From Ruminococcus sp. (GTDB taxonomy: Bacteria; Bacillota; Clostridia; Oscillospirales; Ruminococcaceae): a stretch of 45,040 nucleotides of DNA. The position numbers and the translations under genes were made by a program. This document shows, one piece after another, positions 16,406 through 25,445 of the stretch. Location: NCBI GenBank assembly GCA_015066865.1, contig SVNQ01000011.1, positions 1 to 45,040 of the forward strand. Direction: 5' to 3'. The notes below the pieces were generated by a model, which was given only the letters and a program-made list of their open reading frames with translations, ran no database searches and was not told the origin of the DNA. How positions within the stretch are numbered: position 1 is the stretch's first letter; every line of letters starts with the position of its first letter.

Positions 16406-16406
16406 C

Positions 16407-17204
16407 TCAATCTTTTCTTCCAATGATTACCACATGATTGCTTGTACCGAGAATCGACTTTTCCCTGCACACACTATAATGGTAGTCACACCAGATGCGG
16501 AATTGCTCGTCATTCCATTTGTCCGCAATTTCATGGAATTGCGGTGTCTGTCCATCCTGGGCAAAATGATCAACCACGGTTATGCCATGCTGCCCATAGA
16601 GCGTTTCCATTTCACTTGCAGATGAATAATAGGTATCCGTCCAGAAACACTTTTCATCATCATGGCGCAGAACACCGGTTTCAATCAGCTGCTTTGCAAG
16701 CCTGCCATCGAGAAAGTGTTCGTTCTGCATAGCGATGAGCTGGAAAATGTAGAATCTCGGAATATATGCCGTTACAAGCAGACCGCCTTTTTTGAGTACC
16801 CGACAGCATTCATTCAGGCATCTCTCCCGATCAATTTCCTCTGTCAGATGATAGAATGGCCCCATATTCAGCACCACATCAAAGCTTTCATCTGCAAACA
16901 TACTCATATCTGTGGCATCCAGAACCGCAGTTTTCATTGTATAATCCTTGGTTTTCAAGATTTCCTGAATGATTTCAACATGTCTTGGTGTAATATCCGT
17001 TGCTGTCACTGTATGTCCTTTGTCCGCAAAATAGAACGCATAGATGCCAGTTCCGGCAGCACAATCAAGAATTGTCCGACCATCACCTATAATATCATCG
17101 AGAATCCTTACGGTTGTCAGAAATTCTATTTTTCGTGCATTATTCGTGGATAGCCTGTCCTCTTCACGATAGTTTTCATAGCTTTCTACTACATGATCCT
17201 TCAT
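16407..17204 (-). CDS. Class I SAM-dependent methyltransferase
   Basis: A 265-residue cytoplasmic methyltransferase of the UbiE/Methyltransf_11/25 type. Motif I is ILDCAAGTGIYAFYFADKGHTV with an acidic residue at the end of strand 2 (ATDITP). Motif II is FDVVLNMGPFYHL, and motif III is CCRVLKKGGLLVTAY. The C-terminal part is not diagnostic for a substrate. GGAGG precedes the ATG. It is probably a separate unit, since a hairpin lies between it and the upstream carboxypeptidase-like gene. Confidence 0.88.
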   Translation of the reverse strand: MKDHVVESYENYREEDRLSTNNARKIEFLTTVRILDDIIGDGRTILDCAAGTGIYAFYFADKGHTVTATDITPRHVEIIQEILKTKDYTMKTAVLDATDMSMFADESFDVVLNMGPFYHLTEEIDRERCLNECCRVLKKGGLLVTAYIPRFYIFQLIAMQNEHFLDGRLAKQLIETGVLRHDDEKCFWTDTYYSSASEMETLYGQHGITVVDHFAQDGQTPQFHEIADKWNDEQFRIWCDYHYSVCREKSILGTSNHVVIIGRKD

Positions 17205-17228
17205 TTTTTACCTCCGAAATCCTATTGC

Positions 17229-17259
17229 ATAAATACCGCAGCAATGCTGCGGTATTTAT
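17229..17259 (-). terminator. Probable terminator after the carboxypeptidase-like gene
   Basis: A long perfect inverted repeat (ATAAATACCGCAGCA/TGCTGCGGTATTTAT) lies just after the stop of the minus-strand gene. The T-rich tail is short (ATTTAT), so termination may be partial and some read-through into the methyltransferase gene is possible. Confidence 0.6.
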
Positions 17260-17275
17260 CATTTTAATCGTTGTT

Positions 17276-18721
17276 TTATTGTGAATCTGCCGGTGGCTTA
17301 CGATTCGTTTTTTGCTGCTTACGTTCCTTTGATGCCTTGCGTGCAGCCTCACGTTTTACTTCGGATGCTCTGGGCTTCAGATGTACGGGCTGTACGGGCT
17401 TGATTTTTTGCTTGTGGCAGATATGTGAATATACACACAGCGCAATGTAGATTGCACAAAGCAGCAAGCTGATCAGTACTGCTTTTAGAAGCCAGTCTGT
17501 TTTCGGGAAATGCTGGATCAGTGCCATATAATATTTGTATGATGAAAGTTTCACCGAAGATGTGGCAACCAAATCAATCTTAGCGATAACCTCACCGGAA
17601 AATTTCAATGTCACCTCACCCAGCTTGTCACCTTCATTTACGGGAGCTGAAACATTCTGATCCAATGATACTTCCTGCACAATCGAAGCTGTGTCAGCCA
17701 TATCATACCAAAGCGTCATGAATGTTTGCTTGGGTCTTACCAATACATAATCCGAGCCGTCACCGTTTTCAACTTTGATCTGTCCAAGCTCCGTGCTGTC
17801 ACTGAGGATGGTCTGGTAAGTAAAATGCTCATAAACCCACTTGAGAAGTGAATATGCATCAGCCTGATGATAGTAACGAAGATTGCCTTCCGCATCTTCA
17901 AATGGTGCGGCAAGCAAAATGACCAGATAACTGTTTCCGTCCTTAGAGGCTTTGGTAACGATGTTACGTCCCTGGGCAGAAAGATTTGCGGTTTTAATTC
18001 CTTTTATGCCGCTGATATGATAATTATTAACCGTCTGCATCATGGTATTGGTATGCGTCCATGTCCAGTCAGGATTATGACGATCAAGATTCGGTGTATA
18101 GGGAGAGAAGCTTTCTGCACATGCAATACTCTCAAAACGTCCGAGTGTCAGTGCATATTTTGTGATGATCGCCATATCATTGGCAGTTGTTTTCTGGGCA
18201 GAATTGTAAATTCCTGTCGGATTTGTAAAATTAGTTTTTGTGCAGCCGAGTTCCTTTGCTTTGGCATTCATTTTTGCAACAAAGTTCGGAACACTGCCGT
18301 CTCCAAAATGATTCGCAAGAAGAACGGAAGCTTCACAGGAGGATGTCAGAAGCATTGCATAGAGCAATTCTTCAACGCTGAGTATATCACCATCCTTGAT
18401 GCCTGCATAAAGTACATCATCGGGGTATTCCGTTGTAGAAAACTGCGTATAAAGTCCGGAATCCGCAGTAATGTTGGTACTGAGATTCTGACAGTTTTCG
18501 AGAACCACGATCGCAGTCATGATCTGTGCAAGAGCACCGGGCATGAACTGTGAATCCGCATTCTTCTGATACAGGACAGTATCCGTATCAAGATTCAGAA
18601 GAAGTGCCCCCTCGCTGTGAATTTCAAAATTGGGAGTAAAGTTCAGTGCATGTCCACGCAGATCGGTGCAGAAGCAGCACAGTATCAAGAATGACATGCA
18701 GACGGAAAGTATTCTTTTCAT
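17276..18721 (-). CDS. S11-family D-alanyl-D-alanine carboxypeptidase homologue with altered catalytic motifs
   Basis: A 481-residue exported protein. A signal peptide (about 1-25) is followed by an S11 penicillin-binding fold (about 35-290), a PBP5 C-terminal-like beta domain, a membrane segment (about 411-434) and a 46-residue basic cytoplasmic tail. Family landmarks are clear (SEGALLLNLDTDTVLY, IMTAIVVLEN, FTNPTGIYN), but the active site is not intact. SxxK is replaced by ALAQ (Ala63, Gln66), SxN by SSC (Ser127, Cys129) and KTG by KTA (243-245). The frame is uninterrupted, so this looks like a maintained non-catalytic homologue, perhaps a peptidoglycan-binding or scaffold protein. AGGAGG precedes the ATG. 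Confidence 0.88.
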   Translation of the reverse strand: MKRILSVCMSFLILCCFCTDLRGHALNFTPNFEIHSEGALLLNLDTDTVLYQKNADSQFMPGALAQIMTAIVVLENCQNLSTNITADSGLYTQFSTTEYPDDVLYAGIKDGDILSVEELLYAMLLTSSCEASVLLANHFGDGSVPNFVAKMNAKAKELGCTKTNFTNPTGIYNSAQKTTANDMAIITKYALTLGRFESIACAESFSPYTPNLDRHNPDWTWTHTNTMMQTVNNYHISGIKGIKTANLSAQGRNIVTKASKDGNSYLVILLAAPFEDAEGNLRYYHQADAYSLLKWVYEHFTYQTILSDSTELGQIKVENGDGSDYVLVRPKQTFMTLWYDMADTASIVQEVSLDQNVSAPVNEGDKLGEVTLKFSGEVIAKIDLVATSSVKLSSYKYYMALIQHFPKTDWLLKAVLISLLLCAIYIALCVYSHICHKQKIKPVQPVHLKPRASEVKREAARKASKERKQQKTNRKPPADSQ

Positions 18722-18761
18722 GGATTATGCCTCCTGAAATTGTTAAAGTTATTCATTATTT

Positions 18762-18790
18762 ATTATACCAAAAAAAAATAAATATGCAAA
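18762..18790 (-). promoter_or_regulatory. Promoter of the carboxypeptidase-like gene
   Basis: Minus-strand TTTGCA (18790-18785), a 17-base spacer and TATAAT (18767-18762), with a TGG extended -10. Confidence 0.7.
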
Positions 18791-18869
18791 TACTTTTTTC
18801 AAAAAATCATGATAATGGATAAAAAAACGGAAAAATACAGCGTTGCTTTGGGGAAGTTGTGGAATCCGC

Positions 18870-18899
18870 TTGACACCCCTTGAAGAAACATGGTATAAT
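18870..18899 (+). promoter_or_regulatory. Promoter of the metallophosphoesterase gene
   Basis: TTGACA (18870-18875), an 18-base spacer and TATAAT (18894-18899), with a TGG extended -10. It lies 62 bases before the start codon. Confidence 0.82.
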
Positions 18900-18961
18900 T
18901 ATGTATGTAAAGAAAGTAATTCTGTTATTGAATATATGGATTTTGTATCGGAGGCATTAAA

Positions 18962-19645
18962 ATGGTTTATATCACAGGGGACATGCATGGAGAATGGGAT
19001 CGTTTCAAGGATAAGCAGATGCGTCGTCTGAAAGAAGGCGATGTTCTGATCGTATGCGGAGATTTTGGTTTTATCTGGGAGGGAACGCGCCAGGAAAGGG
19101 CAATACTGAAAAAAATGGCATTGCTGCCGTTTACCATTGCATTTTTGGACGGCTGCCACGAAAATTTTGATCTGCTTGATCGTTATCCTGTGGAAGGCTG
19201 GAACGGCGGCCCTGTTCATCGCATTCAGCCCAATGTTGTCCACCTCATGCGGGGACATATTTATACAATTGAAAAGCGCAGGTTCTTTGTATTCGGTGGC
19301 GGACACAGTCAGGATATAGATTTTCGCCGTGATACGCCGAACTGGTGGGAGCAGGAACAGCCAACCCATGCCGAGATCAAGCGTGCCATTCACAATCTTG
19401 CGGAATATGAAAATTGCGTAGATTATATTATCACTCACGAACCCCCTGCATCACTGAAGGATTGCCTTGGCGTAGATGTGTTCCAGCGCCTTGAAATCCA
19501 CACATTTTTTGAAGACATTATCCGTGTCTGTCAGTATCGGAAATGGTTTTTCGGAAAATGCCATATTGATAAATACATCCCCGTTAAATTCTTTGCAGTA
19601 TTTGATCAGGTACTGCCTGTAACGGTGAAAGATACTGATTTATGA
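18962..19645 (+). CDS. Calcineurin-like metallophosphoesterase, variant metal site
   Basis: A 227-residue protein of the cytoplasmic metallophosphoesterase family. Metal-site landmarks are GDMHG (Asp7, His9), GDFG (Asp34), DGCHEN (residues 63-68), TH (His159) and GKCH (198-201). In the family these last motifs are usually GNHE and GHxH, so the Asn that bridges the metals is Cys65 and the first His of the last motif is Lys199. Metal site 1 residues remain. It may bind one metal, use a different metal, or have lost activity. GGAGG precedes the ATG. It is monocistronic, with its own promoter and terminator. Confidence 0.85.
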   Translation: MVYITGDMHGEWDRFKDKQMRRLKEGDVLIVCGDFGFIWEGTRQERAILKKMALLPFTIAFLDGCHENFDLLDRYPVEGWNGGPVHRIQPNVVHLMRGHIYTIEKRRFFVFGGGHSQDIDFRRDTPNWWEQEQPTHAEIKRAIHNLAEYENCVDYIITHEPPASLKDCLGVDVFQRLEIHTFFEDIIRVCQYRKWFFGKCHIDKYIPVKFFAVFDQVLPVTVKDTDL

Positions 19646-19677
19646 TTTAATTATAATTTGTACTGTATAAAAATCAA

Positions 19678-19716
19678 CATCCCACTGCGCTGTAAAGGTG
19701 CAGTGGGATGATTTTT
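19678..19716. terminator. Terminator between metallophosphoesterase and GNAT genes
   Basis: An 11-base-pair stem CATCCCACTGC/GCAGTGGGATG is followed by ATTTTTAA on the plus strand; the minus-strand flank is TTGATTTTT. It separates two converging genes and can act on both. Confidence 0.85.
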
Positions 19717-19721
19717 AAACT

Positions 19722-20174
19722 TTATAGCTCCTTGCGCATCTGTGCATAACATAACCAGTCATCGTTTGCACATGCGATTTTACGAAAATCAAACGGGATG
19801 TATCCAAGCTTTTGATACATTTCCTGTGCCGAAAAAGAGGATGAGAGTTCGGCAAATTCGTAGTGAGCTGAAATTTCTGTTTCTGCAAATTCCATCAGCA
19901 TACCGCCGTATCCCCTCCCCTGGTATGCGGGCAGGACGAACAGACGGTTGATCTCATTCCTGACGATCGTTACCGTTCCGACTACTGTTTCACCGCAGCA
20001 GAGTAGGTAGACATTTCCATCGGAAATATCCGCAGAAATATGGTCGATACTGTGATGGTCTTGAAAGAACTGTACAGCACCTGCAGGATAATAATGCGGG
20101 TAGACCGCCGCAATGGTCGCTTGTACGATTTCATAAACTGTCTGCAGATCGTTCTGCTTTGCTTTGATAATCAT
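19722..20174 (-). CDS. GNAT-family N-acetyltransferase
   Basis: A 150-residue acetyltransferase. The acetyl-CoA loop is QGRGYGGMLM, preceded by the strand INRLFVLPAY, and a late YQKLGY motif is typical of the fold. The acceptor is unknown. The AGGAGG site lies in the nine-base gap after hemW, so it is the last gene of the lepA-hemW operon. Confidence 0.87.
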   Translation of the reverse strand: MIIKAKQNDLQTVYEIVQATIAAVYPHYYPAGAVQFFQDHHSIDHISADISDGNVYLLCCGETVVGTVTIVRNEINRLFVLPAYQGRGYGGMLMEFAETEISAHYEFAELSSSFSAQEMYQKLGYIPFDFRKIACANDDWLCYAQMRKEL

Positions 20175-20183
20175 GGAAACCTC

Positions 20184-21266
20184 CTATTCAAGCAGCATGG
20201 CAATGACAGCATTCGATACCGCAAAGCCCTTTGGGGTAAGCGCTGCATTCGTATGATCCTGAAGTACAACATAGCCTGCGCGTTCAAGAACGGGAAGCTT
20301 TTCCTGCGCCCGTTTGTTCAGTGAAGAAATCGGCACTCCCGTAGTCATACGCAAGGAAAGCATGAGCTTTTCCTCACGGGAGCATGGGGATTCATCAAGA
20401 ATTTCTATAGGCTGGACGGGGGCATCGCAGAATGCAGAAATATCTTTTGGAACCTGAAACCTCCTGCCGCCATAACAGGAATGTGCACCTGCACCGATTC
20501 CGAGGTAGGGCTCACATTTCCAGTACTTTGTATTATGCCTGCTTTCATAGCCTGGTTTTGCAAAACTGGACACCTCATACTGTTGAAACCCGTATTCTGC
20601 AAGGGTATGCACTGTCTGCAAATAACGGTCGATGGATGCGTCATCATCCGGAAGATGCGCAAGCAGATCTGCATTCTGAGAAAGAGGTGTTCCAGCCTCC
20701 ACCTGCAGAAGATAGGCAGAGACATGCGTAATAGGAAGTTCCCCAAGAATTTGCAGTGTCTGCGCAAGGACTTCCTCACTCTGGTGAGGACAGGCAAGCA
20801 TGAGGTCGCAGGAGATGTTTTCAAATCCCTGCTCATATGCAGTCATGACTGTCCGCACGCCATCGGCACTGCGGTGTGTTCTGCCAAGCAGCGAAAGCTG
20901 TGCATCGGAAAAGCTCTGCGTTCCGATGGAAAGACGGTTGACCCCTGCTGCCCTCAGATCATGCAGGTACTGCGTTCTTTCACCTGTCGGATTAAATTCC
21001 AACGTGATTTCGGGATTTTCATCAAGATGCGCGTATTTTGCGCAGGCGTTGAGGATCTCTCCGATCTGTGCTGCGGACAAAAGCGACGGCGTACCGCCGC
21101 CGAAGTACACCGTATCCACCATGTCTTCGGGCGCATACGCCGCCAGATTCCGAATGATCGCTGCCACATACTGCAACGTGGTTTCCTTATGATAAGGAAC
21201 AGAAAAGAAGTCGCAGTATGGGCATTTTTTTGCACAGAACGGGATGTGAAAATACAGCCCCGTCAT
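20184..21266 (-). CDS. hemW: Radical SAM protein HemW (coproporphyrinogen III oxidase-like)
   Basis: A 360-residue radical SAM enzyme. The cluster motif is CAKKCPYCDF (Cys11, Cys15, Cys18), which with FGGGTPSLL, RLSIGTQSF and HNTKYWKCEPYLGIGAGAHS is characteristic of the HemN/HemW group. It is short at the N-terminus as in HemW, which binds heme and inserts it into partner proteins rather than oxidising coproporphyrinogen. The start lies one base after the stop of the preceding small gene, with only a weak GGAA site, so it depends on translational coupling. Annotation as HemW rather than HemN rests on length, motif and the lepA neighbourhood. Confidence 0.92.
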   Translation of the reverse strand: MTGLYFHIPFCAKKCPYCDFFSVPYHKETTLQYVAAIIRNLAAYAPEDMVDTVYFGGGTPSLLSAAQIGEILNACAKYAHLDENPEITLEFNPTGERTQYLHDLRAAGVNRLSIGTQSFSDAQLSLLGRTHRSADGVRTVMTAYEQGFENISCDLMLACPHQSEEVLAQTLQILGELPITHVSAYLLQVEAGTPLSQNADLLAHLPDDDASIDRYLQTVHTLAEYGFQQYEVSSFAKPGYESRHNTKYWKCEPYLGIGAGAHSCYGGRRFQVPKDISAFCDAPVQPIEILDESPCSREEKLMLSLRMTTGVPISSLNKRAQEKLPVLERAGYVVLQDHTNAALTPKGFAVSNAVIAMLLE

Positions 21267-21267
21267 A

Positions 21268-21588
21268 TTATTCCATCAGACGGATGGGCGTTGTGAGCTT
21301 GCCAAAAAACATATCAAAGAGGAAGCACAGCAGGAAATTCACCGCAATTGCCGCTACAATGATAATGGTGCTGACAACTTTGTCATCCATGGTAATATAA
21401 ACGAAGATGCAGACAATCAGCATGAGAATACTTGTTATTGCTGAAAAATAGATAGAACCCATACCATTGCAGCACTTTCTTCCGCAGTTCGGACAGGGCT
21501 TGCCGGAACTGCGCAGAGAACCTGCCATTGCTTTTCGCAAAGGGGTGAATGTGGCTTCACCGCAATGGGGACAAACATGTTTTTTCAT
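21268..21588 (-). CDS. Zinc-ribbon membrane protein of unknown function
   Basis: A 106-residue protein. The N-terminus has two cysteine pairs (CPHC at 6-9 and CPNCGRKC at about 32-39), a probable zinc ribbon. Two hydrophobic segments follow (about 48-67 and 73-95). AAGGAGG precedes the start, 12 bases after lepA. It is tightly coupled to hemW, whose start follows its stop by one base. Its function is unknown. Confidence 0.78.
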   Translation of the reverse strand: MKKHVCPHCGEATFTPLRKAMAGSLRSSGKPCPNCGRKCCNGMGSIYFSAITSILMLIVCIFVYITMDDKVVSTIIIVAAIAVNFLLCFLFDMFFGKLTTPIRLME

Positions 21589-21600
21589 GACGAATCCTCC

Positions 21601-23403
21601 TTATTCATCAAGCTTCAGGACGCTCATAAATGCCTCCTGCGGCACTTCTACCGTACCAAGCTGACGCATGCGCTTCTTACCTTCCTTCTGCTTTTCAAGC
21701 AGTTTCTTTTTACGGGTAATATCACCACCGTAGCACTTCGCAAGTACGTCCTTACGCATTGCCTTGACTGTTTCACGGGCAATGATCTTTCCGCCGACTG
21801 CTGCCTGAATCGGTACTTCAAAAAGCTGTCTGGGGATATTATCCTTCAGCTTTTCTGCGATCTTTCTTGCTCTCGGATATGCCTTATCCGCATGGACAAT
21901 GAACGACAGCGCATCGACAATGTCACCGTTAAGAAGGATGTCGAGCTTAACAAGCTTCGAGGGTGCATACCCCATCAGCTCATAGTCAAAGGAGGCGTAG
22001 CCCCTTGTTCTTGACTTGAGGGCATCAAAGAAGTCGTAGACGATTTCATTGAGAGGCAGCTCGTATTTCAGCGTTACACGGGTATCATCCAGATACTGCA
22101 TGTCCTTGAACGTGCCGCGTCTGTCCTGGCAAAGATCCATGATGTTGCCGACAAATTCGGACGGGACAAGGATATCCGCCTTCACCATCGGCTCCTCGGC
22201 ACTTGCAAGCAGGGACGGATCGGGATAATTGGTCGGATTATCAATATACTGCACGGTACCATCCGTTAGGGTAACCTTATAAATTACGGAAGGTGCCGTA
22301 GTGATCAGATCGAGGTTATATTCACGCTCCAGACGTTCCTGGATGATCTCCATATGCAGAAGTCCCAAGAAACCGCAGCGGAATCCGAAGCCAAGGGCAA
22401 TGGAGGTTTCCGGTTCAAACGTCAGTGCTGCATCATTGAGCTGCAGCTTTTCAAGTGCCTCACGAAGATCACCATATTTTGCACCATCCGCAGGATAGAT
22501 ACCGGAGAATACCATGGGATTTACCTTACGGTAACCGGGCAGAGCTTCCTCACAGGGGTTGTCTGCAAGAGTTACGGTATCGCCCACCTGCGTATCACCA
22601 ATACTCTTAATGGACGCAGCAATATAGCCGACTTCGCCTGCAATGAGTGTACCGGTATTGATCAGAGAGCTTGGCGACATATAGCCCGTTTCGGTAACAA
22701 CAAATTCGGAACCCGTTGCCATCAGACGGATGGTATCGCCCACCTTCACGCTGCCATCCTTGACACGGACGTAGATGATAACACCCTTATAGGAATCATA
22801 ATAGCTGTCGAAAATCAGTGCTTTGAGAGGAGCGTCAGGATCACCGACAGGTGCGGGAATATCGGTTACGATCTTTTCCAGAACGGCTTCCACATTTGTT
22901 CCCATCTTTGCGGAAATTCTCGGCGCATCCATTGCGGGGATTCCAATGACATTCTCCACCTCGTCGCAGACACGTTCGGGATCTGCTGAGGGCAGGTCGA
23001 TCTTATTCACGACAGGAACCACTTCCAGATCATGCTCAATAGCCAGATAGGTATTGGCAAGGGTCTGTGCTTCAATGCCCTGCGATGCATCCACGACAAG
23101 AATTGCACCCTCGCAAGCTGCAAGAGATCGGGAAACTTCATAATTAAAGTCCACATGTCCGGGGGTATCAATAAGATTGAAGGTGTACAGTTCTCCATCC
23201 TGCGCACGGTAATTCAAACGCACGGCACGTGCCTTAATGGTAATGCCACGCTCACGCTCCAAATCCATATTATCCAAAATCTGCTGCTCCATATCACGCT
23301 GTGCAACCGTTTCAGTCTTTTCCAGAATACGGTCGGCAAGGGTGGACTTACCGTGGTCGATATGGGCGATGATACAGAAATTACGAATCTTCTGAGAATC
23401 CAA
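21601..23403 (-). CDS. lepA: Elongation factor 4 (LepA), TTG start
   Basis: A 600-residue translational GTPase that binds stalled or misassembled ribosomes. G motifs are [14 protein letters not shown] and NKIDLP. The EF4-specific C-terminus is clear ([42 protein letters not shown]). The start is a TTG at 23403 with GGAGGA six bases upstream; an in-frame TGA lies just above it, so no longer start exists, and a nearby ATG at 23410 is out of frame. It is first in an operon with the zinc-ribbon protein, hemW and GNAT genes. Confidence 0.96.
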   Translation of the reverse strand: MDSQKIRNFCIIAHIDHGKSTLADRILEKTETVAQRDMEQQILDNMDLERERGITIKARAVRLNYRAQDGELYTFNLIDTPGHVDFNYEVSRSLAACEGAILVVDASQGIEAQTLANTYLAIEHDLEVVPVVNKIDLPSADPERVCDEVENVIGIPAMDAPRISAKMGTNVEAVLEKIVTDIPAPVGDPDAPLKALIFDSYYDSYKGVIIYVRVKDGSVKVGDTIRLMATGSEFVVTETGYMSPSSLINTGTLIAGEVGYIAASIKSIGDTQVGDTVTLADNPCEEALPGYRKVNPMVFSGIYPADGAKYGDLREALEKLQLNDAALTFEPETSIALGFGFRCGFLGLLHMEIIQERLEREYNLDLITTAPSVIYKVTLTDGTVQYIDNPTNYPDPSLLASAEEPMVKADILVPSEFVGNIMDLCQDRRGTFKDMQYLDDTRVTLKYELPLNEIVYDFFDALKSRTRGYASFDYELMGYAPSKLVKLDILLNGDIVDALSFIVHADKAYPRARKIAEKLKDNIPRQLFEVPIQAAVGGKIIARETVKAMRKDVLAKCYGGDITRKKKLLEKQKEGKKRMRQLGTVEVPQEAFMSVLKLDE

Positions 23404-23445
23404 ATTTCATTCCTCCATCTGTCAGTGTAAAATTTCACATCTTAT

Positions 23446-23474
23446 ATTATAACACAAATTTGGAATGTTGTAAA
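23446..23474 (-). promoter_or_regulatory. Promoter of the lepA operon
   Basis: Minus-strand TTTACA (23474-23469), a 17-base spacer and TATAAT (23451-23446), with a TGT extended -10. Confidence 0.78.
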
Positions 23475-23519
23475 GTGGTGATTCGGAATTTTACACGGTA
23501 TTTTGCAGAATTGCCAATG

Positions 23520-23864
23520 TTATGCTTCTTCTCCGTAAATCTGCTTAAAGAAACAGCTATAAGAACCCGTGTGGCATGCCGGACCCGTCTGATTCACATA
23601 AACAAGCAATGTATCGTCATCACAGTCGCTGAAGATGGATACAACTTTCTGGAGGTGTCCGCTGGTTGCGCCTTTATTCCAAAGCTCCTGACGTGAACGG
23701 CTCCAGTACCATGTGTAGCCGGTTTCCAGTGTCTTTTGCAGGCTCTCGCGGTTCATGTAAGCAAGCATGAGGACTGCTTTGGTTTCTGCATCCACTGCAA
23801 TGGCGGGGATCAGTTCGGATTTTACAAAGTACTTGTCGAGATCATTAAAATTTACTTCAATCAT
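23520..23864 (-). CDS. hisI: Phosphoribosyl-AMP cyclohydrolase
   Basis: A 114-residue protein that opens the purine ring of phosphoribosyl-AMP, the third step of histidine synthesis. The zinc/magnesium motifs are DCDDDT and GPACHTG, and [12 protein letters not shown] is the family signature. The length matches the cyclohydrolase domain alone; the pyrophosphatase domain HisE, often fused behind it, is absent. It is the last gene of the his operon and follows hisF by 54 bases containing a hairpin. Confidence 0.96.
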   Translation of the reverse strand: MIEVNFNDLDKYFVKSELIPAIAVDAETKAVLMLAYMNRESLQKTLETGYTWYWSRSRQELWNKGATSGHLQKVVSIFSDCDDDTLLVYVNQTGPACHTGSYSCFFKQIYGEEA

Positions 23865-23890
23865 GGTTTTGCCTCTTTTCTATATAGTGC

Positions 23891-23914
23891 TTTCGCCCGC
23901 ATTTGCGGGCGAAA
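23891..23914 (-). other. Intercistronic hairpin between hisF and hisI
   Basis: A perfect 10-base-pair GC-rich inverted repeat (TTTCGCCCGC/GCGGGCGAAA) with a four-base loop lies right after the hisF stop. No T-run follows on the minus strand, so an mRNA-end or stability role is more likely than full termination. Confidence 0.55.
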
Positions 23915-23918
23915 TGAT

Positions 23919-24674
23919 TTATCTAACAATAATTCCCTTGCTGCGGCAGTCGTCTTTAACCTGACCGACGGTAAGTTCCTTGAAATGGAACAGGGATGCG
24001 GCAAGAGCTGCAGAGCAGTCTGTTTCCTGGAAAGCCTGCGCAAAATCGCCGAGCTTGCCCGCACCGCCGCTTGCGATGACGGGAATATTCACAGCATCGA
24101 CCACAGCCTTGAGCATGGGCAGATCGAAGCCACCCTTCACGCCGTCCGTATCAATGGAATTGAGGCAAATCTCACCTGCGCCAAGCTGCTCGACGGTTTT
24201 TACCCAGTCAAGCAGATCCATCTGCATGTCGATTCTGCCGCCGTTGATGTAAACTGTCCAATTACCGGCGGGGGTTTTCTTCGCATCAATGCCAACACAG
24301 ATGCACTGGCTGCCGAAAATATCAGCCCCGTCCTTGATCAGCTGCGGATTCTGCACCGCCTGAGAATTTACGGAAACCTTATCCGCACCTGCACGGAGTG
24401 TTTCGCGAATGTCGTCCACGGTTTTGATGCCGCCGCCGACAGTCAGCGGGACAAACACACGTTTTGCGGTTTCACGAACAACATCGAGCATGACGCCTCT
24501 GCCTTCATGGGAAGCAGTAATATCGTAGAATACGATCTCGTCCGCACCCTGTTTGTTGTATTCCGCAGCGCATTCCACAGGATCGCCGACCTCACGGATT
24601 CCCTCAAAATTAACACCCTTCACGACCTTGCCGTTACGCACGTCAAGACAGGGAATGATTCGTTTCGCAAGCAT
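23919..24674 (-). CDS. hisF: Imidazole glycerol phosphate synthase, cyclase subunit
   Basis: A 251-residue TIM barrel that, with ammonia from HisH, forms imidazole glycerol phosphate and AICAR. The N-terminal RIIPCLDV carries catalytic Asp11. The two phosphate loops are VPLTVGGGI and VIASGGAG, and [13 protein letters not shown] residues appear as CLNSIDTDG. The start at 24674 has AAAGGAGG; the frame upstream belongs to hisA's other strand context and is not needed. It begins one base after hisA stops. Confidence 0.97.
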   Translation of the reverse strand: MLAKRIIPCLDVRNGKVVKGVNFEGIREVGDPVECAAEYNKQGADEIVFYDITASHEGRGVMLDVVRETAKRVFVPLTVGGGIKTVDDIRETLRAGADKVSVNSQAVQNPQLIKDGADIFGSQCICVGIDAKKTPAGNWTVYINGGRIDMQMDLLDWVKTVEQLGAGEICLNSIDTDGVKGGFDLPMLKAVVDAVNIPVIASGGAGKLGDFAQAFQETDCSAALAASLFHFKELTVGQVKDDCRSKGIIVR

Positions 24675-24675
24675 A

Positions 24676-25395
24676 TTAGCCCTCCTTTGTATAAGCGACA
24701 GCCTCTGCAAGGGACAGTGTACCCTGATAAATGGACTTTCCGCAAATTGTTCCATAAAGTCCCATCTTCTGGCATGCACGGATATCATCCATGGTATGCA
24801 CGCCGCCGCTTGCAATGATATTGCAGCCAACTGCATCATGAAGTGCGGAGAGCTGTTCCTGATTTACGCCGCTGAGCGTACCATCCTTGGAAATATCGGT
24901 AAAGATGATGGTTTTCACACCCATCTTTTCCATTTCCTTTGCAAGGGAAATATAGTCCACAGTGGAGGAATCAAGCCAACCTTCCACAGCCACAAAGCCG
25001 TTCATAGCGTCGATCCCAACTGCCACACGTTCGCCGTAAGCCTTGACAGCCTCTTCCACGAGGGCGGGATTTTTCAAGGCAACGGAGCCGAGAATGACTC
25101 TGGATACACCATTTGTGAGGTAGTATTCCATCGTTTCCATGGTACGGATGCCGCCGCCGACTTCTACTTTCAGGGAAGTATTCTTTGCAACATCCAGAAA
25201 AATATCGGTATTGACGGGCTTTGCGTCCTTTGCTCCGTCAAGGTCTACCATGTGAATCCATTCTGCACCGGCTTCGATGAAGCTTTTCGCAGTCTGCATA
25301 TAGTCCTCTGCAACTTTGTGGGCAGTGCCGTAGTCGCCACGGACAAGACGGACACAGTTGCCGTCCTTGATGTCAATTGCGGGTAAAATAATCAT
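24676..25395 (-). CDS. hisA: ProFAR isomerase
   Basis: A 239-residue TIM-barrel isomerase (1-(5-phosphoribosyl)-5-[(5-phosphoribosylamino)methylideneamino]imidazole-4-carboxamide isomerase). It opens with [14 protein letters not shown] (Asp8), and EVGGGIRTM and [11 protein letters not shown] hold the phosphate loops. AAGGAAA precedes the ATG. It is translationally coupled to hisF and lies 50 bases after the Imm26-like gene. Confidence 0.97.
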   Translation of the reverse strand: MIILPAIDIKDGNCVRLVRGDYGTAHKVAEDYMQTAKSFIEAGAEWIHMVDLDGAKDAKPVNTDIFLDVAKNTSLKVEVGGGIRTMETMEYYLTNGVSRVILGSVALKNPALVEEAVKAYGERVAVGIDAMNGFVAVEGWLDSSTVDYISLAKEMEKMGVKTIIFTDISKDGTLSGVNQEQLSALHDAVGCNIIASGGVHTMDDIRACQKMGLYGTICGKSIYQGTLSLAEAVAYTKEG

Positions 25396-25445
25396 AGTTT
25401 TTCCTTTCCATCATTTTTGAAAAATCTGAATTTGCTTTATATTTA

